Shown here in pieces: positions 54,207 to 61,900 of a stretch of DNA of 64,000 nt. Made by a program: the position numbers and the translations under genes. Position 1 is the first letter of the stretch; each line of letters starts with the position of its first letter. Source of the stretch: Sternotherus odoratus (lineage: Eukaryota > Chordata > Testudines > Kinosternidae); the NCBI GenBank assembly GCA_032164245.1, contig JAVMKO010000006.1, forward strand, positions 11,956,119-12,020,118, in the 5' to 3' direction. The notes under the pieces are model-generated. The model was given only the letters and a program-made list of their open reading frames with translations, was not told the origin of the DNA and ran no database searches.

Positions 54207-56564
54207 ATGCCTGGGGCACCAGGCTTCAAGAACTGTGATCTCTGTGGGAAGCCGATGCCCAACAGCGATCCTCACGCAAACTGCCTCAAGTGCCTAGGTG
54301 AGAGCCATCAGTCGGAGCGCTGCTCAATCTGTAAAAACTTCAAACCCAGAACAAAGAAGGAGAGAGACCACCGTTTAAAACTGATCCTGATGGAATCTGC
54401 CCTGCAGCCACAGGGGGATCTCCCATCCACATCGGTGCGCAGCGCACCGCCATCGGTGCGGGAGCCTACGGCACCGAGGAAGGAGAAATCTCACCGGCAC
54501 CGATCTCCGCACCGGTCTGAAAGCCCTCGGCGGCACCGCTCCCAATCGCCGGTGCCGCACAAGAAGCAAAGGGGCCGCTCTCCACCTCGCAAGGCTAAGG
54601 CGAAGACTACATCGACGCGGCAGACTTCGGGTCACTTAGATGAGCCCCGTAAAGTGCCAAAGGCGTCGGGCCCGGTGCGCGTACACGCATCAGGAGATGG
54701 TGTAACGCAGCACGAGCCTTTCTCCGACTTTGCCGCACCGTCAACCCCGGAGACCTTTGAGGCAGCACGGGAGTTGATTGACCTAGCGGGCGACGTCAGC
54801 GCGGCACCGCACCTGACTCAGCCCTCGGGCCCGGCTTTGGCAACGAGCCCGGCACCGTTTGCGGCTCCGGCACCGCTACCTCGATCGGTAACGCCCATCA
54901 TACCGCCGATGGGATCGGCACCGACGATGCCTCCCGCCGCGGCACCGCTTATCTCGTCGACGCAGGTCCACACGGTGCCGACGGTGCCCGCCTCTGCAGA
55001 AAGTCATCGGCCTTCCACGGCACCGTTTATCTACCCTGATCAGGGTTACCTAGTGGCGCCAGAGGGTGTGGCACCGCCATGGCCCACCTCGGGGCGCTCT
55101 TCAGACTCAGACGCCGGCTCCTCCCGCTCCGGGCGCAGTCACCGCACCGGAGCAACGTCTGTTCATTCGGGCCGCAGTCACCGCACCCACAGAGCTGACC
55201 GACACCACTCCCGGCACCGGCATTCATCCCACCATTCGGGTCCTTGGCAGCAATCCCAAGGGCCAGTGCAGTGGCCTATCTGGACCCCATGGGCGTTCCA
55301 ACAGATGCAGGGACCACCATCTGTGTCCGCATCTCTGCCCTCGGTACCTCGGGGCCCAGTATCTGCAACAATCACTAGGCCTCCATCGGATGTACCAGAA
55401 GACGAGCCGGTACCGGGCCCGTCGGGTCTGGGACGGCACCAGGCATCTCCCTCCCATCACTCCTCGGCCCGCTCCATTGCCGAACCACCTTCAGGAGGCA
55501 CCATTCAAGAGGAGACTCACCTTGCTACCTCTTCCTCATCCTCGCCAGATGAGGCGGTGGCAGGCTCTTCAACATCGGGCCTCCCACCCATGGATGTCAG
55601 AGGACACCAAGATCTCCTTAGAAGGGTCGCCCAGAACCTCAACCTCCCGGCAGAGGAGGTTCTGGAAGAGGATGATCCCACGGTTGACATCCTTACATCT
55701 GATGGTCCTCCTAAGATAGCCTTGCCCTTCATTAAAAAGATCCTATCAACTTCTAAAACACTCTGGCAAACGCCTTCCTCGATTCCTCCGACGGCAAGGG
55801 GGGTTGAACGTCGCTACTTTGCGCCTAGAACAGGCTATGAGTACTTGTTCACGCATCCTCCCCCGGGTTCTCTGGTTGCCGATGCTGTGAATCACAGGGA
55901 AAGGCAAGGCCAAACAGGCCCCACGCCAAAATCCCAGGACGCTAAGAGACTAGACCTATATGGCAGAAAGGTCTATTCTTCCGCATCGCTGCAGCTGAGG
56001 GTAGCTAATCAGCAAGCAGCGTTGGGGCGGTATGCCTTTAACTCTTGGTCGACCATGACCAAATTCCAGGACAAGATCCCTAAGGAGTCGACCCCAGAGT
56101 TTACCGCCATTGTGGAAGAGGGCAAGGTGGTCTCCAGGGCAGCCCTACAGGCGGCACTTGACTCGGCGGACTCGGCCTCCCGAACAATGGCTACGGCCAT
56201 AGTCATGAGACGTGGTGCGTGGCTCCAAGTCTCGGGTATCCCTCCACCGGTTCAAGCAACAATCCAGGACCTCCCTTTCGAGGGTCAGGGCTTGTTTGCG
56301 GAGGCTACCGACCAAAAACTGCACTCGATGAAGGACTCTAGGGCCATGCTTCGCTCTCTGGGCCTTCACACCCCGCAACCTGCTAGGCGTCCATTCCGGC
56401 CCCCACCTGCTCCTCCAGCTCGTTTTTACCAGCCGGCTCCCCGGCGGGACCAAACTAGAAGGGGAGGTAGGGGAAATAACAGGGGCCGACCGAGCTCATC
56501 ATCACGCAACGGCCAACAAAACCAAGGGCCCAGGCAACCCCCGAACACCAGGCCCAACTTTTGA
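54207..56564 (+). CDS. DIRS ORF1, gag-like protein, 785 aa
   Basis: The ATG at 54207 opens a frame to TGA 56562-56564. The N-terminus has a Cys/His cluster (CDLCGKPM, then CLKCLGESHQSERCSICK, residues about 8-45), a likely zinc-binding module typical of vertebrate DIRS ORF1. A long Ser/Pro/Arg-rich region follows, with His-rich HRTHRADRHHSRHRH near 330-350. Residues about 480-700 are more ordered (LRRVAQNLNLPAEEV; RYFAPRTGYEYLF). The C-terminus is RGG-rich (RRGGRGNNRGR), fitting nucleic-acid binding. The role as structural protein is inferred from position and composition. Confidence 0.85.
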   Translation: MPGAPGFKNCDLCGKPMPNSDPHANCLKCLGESHQSERCSICKNFKPRTKKERDHRLKLILMESALQPQGDLPSTSVRSAPPSVREPTAPRKEKSHRHRSPHRSESPRRHRSQSPVPHKKQRGRSPPRKAKAKTTSTRQTSGHLDEPRKVPKASGPVRVHASGDGVTQHEPFSDFAAPSTPETFEAARELIDLAGDVSAAPHLTQPSGPALATSPAPFAAPAPLPRSVTPIIPPMGSAPTMPPAAAPLISSTQVHTVPTVPASAESHRPSTAPFIYPDQGYLVAPEGVAPPWPTSGRSSDSDAGSSRSGRSHRTGATSVHSGRSHRTHRADRHHSRHRHSSHHSGPWQQSQGPVQWPIWTPWAFQQMQGPPSVSASLPSVPRGPVSATITRPPSDVPEDEPVPGPSGLGRHQASPSHHSSARSIAEPPSGGTIQEETHLATSSSSSPDEAVAGSSTSGLPPMDVRGHQDLLRRVAQNLNLPAEEVLEEDDPTVDILTSDGPPKIALPFIKKILSTSKTLWQTPSSIPPTARGVERRYFAPRTGYEYLFTHPPPGSLVADAVNHRERQGQTGPTPKSQDAKRLDLYGRKVYSSASLQLRVANQQAALGRYAFNSWSTMTKFQDKIPKESTPEFTAIVEEGKVVSRAALQAALDSADSASRTMATAIVMRRGAWLQVSGIPPPVQATIQDLPFEGQGLFAEATDQKLHSMKDSRAMLRSLGLHTPQPARRPFRPPPAPPARFYQPAPRRDQTRRGGRGNNRGRPSSSSRNGQQNQGPRQPPNTRPNF

Positions 56565-56604
56565 AGGTGCGCCCGGGGGCGACGATCCAGCTTCCCTTCT
56601 GTTT

Positions 56605-58473
56605 GTGAACCGCTTGTCCCACTTTTACCAGGCATGGTCTCGAATCACCTCAGACAAATGGGTTCTCAGCCTGGTGAAAGTGGGATATTCTATCCAATTT
56701 TCCTCCCTTCCACCCACCCACCCACCTTCCCCGTCCCTCTTCAGGGACCCTTCTCACGAGCAACTCCTAGTTCAGGAGGTCCAAACCCTCTTGTCGTTGG
56801 GTGCCATAGAGGAGGTTCCTCAAGAATTTCGAGGCAAAGGCTATTACTCCCGGTATTTCCTTATCCCGAAGGCCAAGGGTGGCCTTCGTCCTATCCTAGA
56901 CCTGCGGGGCCTCAACTCCTACATAAAGAAGCTGAAGTTCCGCATGCTCTCCCTAGCAACTATCATTCCTTCCATGGATCGTGGAGACTGGTTCGCCGCC
57001 CTCGACTTAAAGGACGCATATTTTCATATTTCGATTATCCCCAGTCACAGGAGATTCCTGCGATTTGTAGTAAGGGACCGGCATTACCAGTTTACGGTGC
57101 TCCCCTTCGGCCTATCCACGGCCCCAAGGGTATTTACAAAATGTATGTCGGTCGTGGCCGCAGCCCTGAGACGGAACCAGGTACACGTTTACCCTTACCT
57201 GGACGATTGGCTCATAAGAGCAAACTCAAGACAACTAGCAGTCCAGCAAGTAGCTCTCGTCAGAGCTACATTCCTCAGGTTGGGCCTCATACTGAACGAG
57301 CCAAAGTCGACTCTAGAACCTACGCAAAGAATAGAGTTCATAGGAGCAGTATTGGACTCTCAACAAGCCATGGCATTCCTGCCCCCAACTCGGGCCGAGA
57401 CTATAAAGAGCTTAGTTCTTTCCGCCCTCCGGTTTCCAACCACCACGGCCAGAAACTGCATGGTCCTCTTAGGCCATATGGCAGCCTGCACGTTTGTGGT
57501 ACCCTACGCCAGACTCCGCCTGCGACCACTGCAGACTTGGCTGATGACAGTGTACAAACAAGGAAGGGACCCACTAGACCTTATCGTCACCCTCCCAAAT
57601 CATACGCTGAGTTCACTCCATTGGTGGCTACAACCCAGCTCACTCACAGCAGGGGTCCTTTTCCACAAGCCCCAACCTACAGTGACATTAGGGACAGATG
57701 CCTCCGACCTCGGCTGGGGAGCTCATCTGGGAGACACCAGGACTCAAGGACACTGGTCTCACCACGAGCTGTCCTTTCACATCAACGTCCGAGAGCTGAG
57801 AGCGGTTCGTCGAGCATGCCAGGCATTTCAGGGCCAGTTACAAGGCAAGTGTGTGCTGGTCCAGACAGACAACACGGCGACAATGTTTTATATAAACAAA
57901 CAGGGTGGTGCTCGCTCTTCTCCCCTATGCAGGGAAGCCCTAGCTCTCTGGGAGTTTTGTATCGCACACAATATCCATCTCATAGCCGCGTACCTCCCGG
58001 GGGCCCAGAACGTCCTAGCGGACTCCCTCAGTCGCTCGTTTCGGGGCCACGAGTGGTCTCTCAGGGGGGACATCGCGCATTCAATCTTCCTACAGTGGGG
58101 ATTTCCCCACCTAGACCTGTTCGCCACAAGGACCAACAGGAAGTGCCAGAGGTTTTGCTCCCTCATGAACAGCAGCCCGGGATCAGAGGCAGACGCCTTT
58201 CAGATCCCTTGGAGGGAGGGTCTGCTCTATGCGTTTCCACCGTTCCCACTCATCCACAAGGTGTTACTCAAGGTCCGCCTGGACGGAGCGTCCATAATCC
58301 TAATAGCGCCGGCATGGCCCCGCCAGCATTGGTACACTCTACTGCTATCTCTATCAGTGTCCAGACCTATAACCCTCCCTCTCCTTCCCACACTGGTGTC
58401 CCAGGACCACGGGCGGTTGCTTCACCCCAACCTCCAGTCCCTTCACCTCACAGCGTGGAATATCCGTGGTTAA
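56605..58473 (+). CDS. DIRS ORF2, reverse transcriptase/RNase H, about 622 aa
   Basis: The frame is open from upstream of 56605 to the stop at 58471-58473; 56605 itself is GTG, so the true start is unclear and may depend on reinitiation or frameshifting after ORF1 (40 bp upstream). RT motifs include KGGLRPILDLRGLN, ALDLKDAYFHI, VLPFGLSTAP and the catalytic YLDD at residues 198-201. RNase H begins TDASDLGWGAHLG (D365) and continues with NVRELRAV and QTDNTA. The C-terminal part (HLDLFATRTNRK ... YAFPPFPLI) matches the segment that follows RNase H in DIRS elements, described as a methyltransferase-like region. Confidence 0.93.
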   Translation: MNRLSHFYQAWSRITSDKWVLSLVKVGYSIQFSSLPPTHPPSPSLFRDPSHEQLLVQEVQTLLSLGAIEEVPQEFRGKGYYSRYFLIPKAKGGLRPILDLRGLNSYIKKLKFRMLSLATIIPSMDRGDWFAALDLKDAYFHISIIPSHRRFLRFVVRDRHYQFTVLPFGLSTAPRVFTKCMSVVAAALRRNQVHVYPYLDDWLIRANSRQLAVQQVALVRATFLRLGLILNEPKSTLEPTQRIEFIGAVLDSQQAMAFLPPTRAETIKSLVLSALRFPTTTARNCMVLLGHMAACTFVVPYARLRLRPLQTWLMTVYKQGRDPLDLIVTLPNHTLSSLHWWLQPSSLTAGVLFHKPQPTVTLGTDASDLGWGAHLGDTRTQGHWSHHELSFHINVRELRAVRRACQAFQGQLQGKCVLVQTDNTATMFYINKQGGARSSPLCREALALWEFCIAHNIHLIAAYLPGAQNVLADSLSRSFRGHEWSLRGDIAHSIFLQWGFPHLDLFATRTNRKCQRFCSLMNSSPGSEADAFQIPWREGLLYAFPPFPLIHKVLLKVRLDGASIILIAPAWPRQHWYTLLLSLSVSRPITLPLLPTLVSQDHGRLLHPNLQSLHLTAWNIRG

Positions 58474-59528
58474 ATACCTCGGAACGCAGGTGCTCGGACC
58501 AGGTTAGGGAGGTTCTGCTGGGTAGCAGAAAGTTATCAACTCGCACCACTTACATGGCCAAATGGAAACGTTTTTCCCTTTGGGCACAGCTTAAAGGTGC
58601 GGACCCCGCTATGGCTCCCATACCTTTAATCCTAGACTATCTTCTGGACCTTAAAAGACAAGGTCTAGCCATTTCGACAATTCATGTCCACTTGGCGGCT
58701 ATCTCAGCCTTCCATACAGAAGTGGGGGGGTCCTCTGTGTTTAGTAACCCCCTCGTGGGGCGATTCCTGAAGGGGTTGGAAAGGTTGTATCCTTCAATGA
58801 GACAACCCGTTTCTCAGTGGGACCTGAACCTGGTGTTGGCGGCGCTCATGAAACCTCCCTTTGAGCCCCTAGCCTCCTGCCCACTTTCTTATCTTTCCTG
58901 GAAGACGGCCTTTCTGGTGGCGATTACATCCGCACGTCGGGTCTCTGAGCTCAGAGCGCTCACCTCGGAGCCCCCGTACACCGTCTTCCATAAAGATAAG
59001 GTTCAACTACGACCTCACCCGGCCTTCCTTCCAAAAGTGGTCTCCCCGTTCCACCTGAATCAGGACATTTTTCTCCCTGTATTTTTTCCCAGGCCCCATG
59101 CTTCCAATAGGGAAAAAATGCTACATTCTTTAGACGTAAAAAGGGCATTGGCTTTTTACATAGAACGCACAAAACCTTTTCGTAAATCTCCACAACTTTT
59201 TATTTCAGTGGCAGAACGGATGAAAGGGTTGCCGATTTCTTCGCAACGCCTGTCGAGATGGATCACCTCGTGTATCACGCTGTGTTATAACCTCTCGAAC
59301 GTTTCTCCTCCGCCACTAACAGCCCATTCAACCAGAGCCCAGGCCACATCCACGGCGTTCCTGGCGCACATTCCGATTGGTGACATCTGCAGAGCTGCGA
59401 CATGGTCCTCAGTCCATACCTTCTCCTCGCACTACGCCATTGTGCAACAGGCTGCGGAGGACGCTGCCATGGGACAGGCGATCCTGGCAGCAGGGACTAG
59501 ATCTACTCCTCTCCCACCTCCAAGGTAA
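56634..59528 (+). CDS. DIRS ORF3, tyrosine recombinase in a 964-codon frame
   Basis: The recognisable domain is the C-terminal third (about residues 615-964, from 58474): an N-terminal SAM-like part (STRTTYMAKWKRFSLWA) and the catalytic part with Arg in SARRVSELRAL (R769), HSTRAQ (H898, R901) and Tyr in SSHYAIVQQ (Y934). This enzyme integrates the circular DNA intermediate. The first 600 codons overlap the RT frame on the same strand and are Pro/Ser/Arg-rich; they may or may not be translated. The frame does begin with a real ATG at 56634. If that part is not used, the recombinase would start near 58450 by another route. Confidence 0.85.
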   Translation: MVSNHLRQMGSQPGESGIFYPIFLPSTHPPTFPVPLQGPFSRATPSSGGPNPLVVGCHRGGSSRISRQRLLLPVFPYPEGQGWPSSYPRPAGPQLLHKEAEVPHALPSNYHSFHGSWRLVRRPRLKGRIFSYFDYPQSQEIPAICSKGPALPVYGAPLRPIHGPKGIYKMYVGRGRSPETEPGTRLPLPGRLAHKSKLKTTSSPASSSRQSYIPQVGPHTERAKVDSRTYAKNRVHRSSIGLSTSHGIPAPNSGRDYKELSSFRPPVSNHHGQKLHGPLRPYGSLHVCGTLRQTPPATTADLADDSVQTRKGPTRPYRHPPKSYAEFTPLVATTQLTHSRGPFPQAPTYSDIRDRCLRPRLGSSSGRHQDSRTLVSPRAVLSHQRPRAESGSSSMPGISGPVTRQVCAGPDRQHGDNVLYKQTGWCSLFSPMQGSPSSLGVLYRTQYPSHSRVPPGGPERPSGLPQSLVSGPRVVSQGGHRAFNLPTVGISPPRPVRHKDQQEVPEVLLPHEQQPGIRGRRLSDPLEGGSALCVSTVPTHPQGVTQGPPGRSVHNPNSAGMAPPALVHSTAISISVQTYNPPSPSHTGVPGPRAVASPQPPVPSPHSVEYPWLNTSERRCSDQVREVLLGSRKLSTRTTYMAKWKRFSLWAQLKGADPAMAPIPLILDYLLDLKRQGLAISTIHVHLAAISAFHTEVGGSSVFSNPLVGRFLKGLERLYPSMRQPVSQWDLNLVLAALMKPPFEPLASCPLSYLSWKTAFLVAITSARRVSELRALTSEPPYTVFHKDKVQLRPHPAFLPKVVSPFHLNQDIFLPVFFPRPHASNREKMLHSLDVKRALAFYIERTKPFRKSPQLFISVAERMKGLPISSQRLSRWITSCITLCYNLSNVSPPPLTAHSTRAQATSTAFLAHIPIGDICRAATWSSVHTFSSHYAIVQQAAEDAAMGQAILAAGTRSTPLPPPR

Positions 59529-59539
59529 CTGCTCGTAAG

Positions 59540-59643
59540 ACACTTGTGGGAATGGACATGAGCAAGCACTCGAAGAAGAAAGAACAGTTACTCACCTCTC
59601 GTAACGTTTGTTCTTCGAGATGTGTTGCTCATGTCCATTCCCA
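59540..59643 (+). repeat. DIRS internal complementary region
   Basis: Bases 59540-59580 are the reverse complement of the left end 53860-53900; bases 59581-59643 are the reverse complement of the right end 59823-59885. As read, both halves match without error. In DIRS replication this region templates joining of the two ends into a circle. Confidence 0.95.
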
Positions 59644-59677
59644 ATCCCACCCGCCTCCCCTCTGTCGGAGTACCGGC

Positions 59678-59885
59678 AAGAAGGAACTGAGCGGGGGAGG
59701 GTCGGCAGGGGCATATATACAGTGCTATAAGGGCGCCACTCCAGGGGTCGCCCCTGCCGACCCTACGGGTACCGCTGGGGAAAACTTTCCGGAACCGTGC
59801 ATGCGCGGTGCGCACACACTTGTGGGAATGGACATGAGCAACACATCTCGAAGAACAAACGTTACGAGAGGTGAGTAACTGTTCT
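59678..59885 (-). repeat. DIRS right inverted terminal repeat
   Basis: The complement of the left repeat runs from AAGAAGGAACTGAGCGG to GGACATGAGCA, then extends with its own outer sequence (ACACATCTCGAAGAACAAAC ... GAGTAACTGTTCT). The two outer tips differ, as is usual for DIRS. Confidence 0.9.
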
Positions 59886-60696
59886 TTCCAGTAGGTGCTT
59901 CCAAAAGGAGTACAGTGGGTTGCATCTGATTTGTGGACAAATATGTATTGATTTATATGGTCCCTATTACTGTTGCATCAGGGACTTATTTACAAGTTGA
60001 TGGAGATTCATGCTGTAAGCACAATAGACTTCACTGTCAATTGAAAGTCAATGGGAATTGTGTCCTGCAGCAGTGTCAGGAAAGAAGGTGTCTAATGAGA
60101 TTAAGGTCCTAACCATTTTGCCATTGAAGTCAATAGAAACTTTGCCATAAGACCCGAACTAGTGCTCAAGACAGCTTCTTTGCACCCATCACTGTGGTAT
60201 CTGAACCAATGAGCAAGCACATCAGGAAACCGAGAAAGAAAAAGGTCTGGCGTCCTTTTGTTGACTTGTTCTCTTCCTGATTTCCTGCTCCATTCTCATT
60301 GAGCTACTTTCTGACTCAGTGCCCAGCCTGCTGTGAATTAGGTGTAATTAGTCATATGTAAGTAATAGGTTACTTCATTCTGCTAATGAAATAACTTAGT
60401 GAACTTTGGACATGTATAAAGGTCAGGAAAAGTGACTAAGTTGCTACATACTATAATGAGTTACTGTTAGTAGGCACTGGCCAGATGAGAGGGGGAAAGT
60501 GTACAAGAAATTGTTGAAGTGAAGTGCGTTGAAATTTTATGTCAGAGAAAATATTTATACTTCATATGCTCTCTAAATCTACTCTCTCTCTCTGCCCATC
60601 ACCCCCCAGCCGGGGTATGGGCCACCAACTGGTGTTGGTGTTTCAGTAGCAATTGGTTCCCTTATGGGGTGGAGTTGCTAGCCCCACACCCATGTT
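59886..60696. other. no gene; unassigned noncoding DNA
   Basis: I see no supported coding region or repeat. Confidence 0.5.
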
Positions 60697-60793
60697 AAGC
60701 CTACAGCACCTGGTATTCCCGGGAGATCTCCCATCCAAGTACTAGCCAGGCCTGACCCTGCTTAGCATGGCATGTTCAGGGTGGTTTAGCCAT
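60697..60793 (-). pseudogene. 5S rRNA-derived pseudogene or 5S-derived SINE head
   Basis: On the minus strand the sequence carries the 5S rRNA segments CCACCCTGAAC, GCTAAGCAGGGTC, AGTACTTGGATGGGAGA and GGTGCTGTAGGCTT in order. About 20 bp between the first and second segments are missing and several substitutions are present (CCTGGCTAGTACTTGG). The internal promoter is therefore damaged. It is either a retroposed 5S pseudogene or a piece of a 5S-type SINE. Confidence 0.85.
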
Positions 60794-61819
60794 ATTTCTA
60801 AATCTACTATAATACCATTTTTAAGGGAAATGTTTAATTGCTGAACAAGCTTCCATTCTTAATATTGTTCTGAAACACTATCACCCTTGGATGGATAGGC
60901 CTTTACTACAGACTGCATGTATATTTGGCATGAGACAAATTTACACAAAGGTGCCTGTCTGAACTGCGCATAATGAGATCATAGCGCTTACAACTCCTCA
61001 GCCAGTTCATGCAGCAAGATTTGACACTTTCTAAACAATTAACATGGATACTATTAATAATATGCACACTGAGCATTTATTTAGTGCCTTCTATCCAGGG
61101 ATCTCAAAGGATTTACTACACCTGTGTGACTGTAGAGTTAATCTGGAATCTCATTGCTTGAGTCACTTACAACTGGACAGCATGAGGCATTTGGAGATAT
61201 ACTGTGAGGCACAATCTAAATTTGTCACATGTACAGTGATACATAAACTCTTCCAATTTTTATGGTATAACAAACCCAGATGGTGGTAAAGATGTACAAG
61301 TGCCTCATAAAATGATCACATCACAGATATCAAAGTTAGTTGCAGTTGAAAGGATTGCAATGGAAAGCTTGAAGACAAATTATGCTAATGGCTAGAATAA
61401 GCCTGATCCTGTCTAATTTTCACAGTGTTGCAGGTTTTGACCTGACTAGTACTTTTTATTCTGCTATTTACCTGGTGTTCTAGGGGACCAAATCAACCAT
61501 CCACATGCACTGAGATCAGGGCCAGAAGTAGCCAGAACAGGGCACAGGAATGCACTGTCACATTCTATCTCCCCCTCAGAAATGCCCCTAACACATCTAC
61601 TCTGTCGGGGCTCCTCTGGGAGTGGCACAGAGCCAACTGGGACACCTCTGCACCTGCCAAGAACTCCCCTTTAAATCAGGGGAATTCCCCAGAGGACTGT
61701 TACAGTGGTTCTGTGGCCCTGTTAAGTTGGTATAAAGGCGCTGTAATACACCAGTGAATTTCTCCCTATCTTTAGGCTGGACTATGCTTCATTTTGAAAG
61801 GTAAGTATCTGATCTCCTG
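60794..61819. other. no gene; unassigned noncoding DNA
   Basis: An 81-codon frame at 61044-61289 has no domain I recognise. Nothing else is supported. Confidence 0.45.
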
Positions 61820-61900
61820 CCCGGTGGCCTAGTGGTCATGCTCTTCGGTGTTTATGTGGGAGATCTAGTTTTGATACCTGTTCTGATTATTTCTGCCCTT
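61820..61900 (+). repeat. tRNA-derived SINE head
   Basis: GGTGGCCTAGTGGTCATGC fits an A box and AGTTTTGATACC, about 30 bp on, a diverged B box (GGTTCGAnnCC). TTCTGCCCTTGAGG follows as in SINE heads of this type. It is too diverged to be a working tRNA gene. Confidence 0.6.

Larger units (their letters stand above)
53860..59885 (+). mobile_element. complete DIRS-type tyrosine-recombinase retrotransposon
   Basis: The 6.0-kb element has inverted terminal repeats, an internal complementary region whose two halves are the exact complements of the left 41 bp and right 63 bp, and three long frames: gag-like, RT/RNase H and tyrosine recombinase. These are the defining features of DIRS elements, which integrate a circular DNA through a tyrosine recombinase and leave no target duplication; none is seen here. 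The three bases after the right end (TTC) equal the first three bases of the element, so the boundary can slide by three. Confidence 0.95.

Noticed and set aside
61820..61900. Possible tRNA gene
   Set aside because: The boxes are diverged and I cannot fold a full cloverleaf; a SINE head explains it better.
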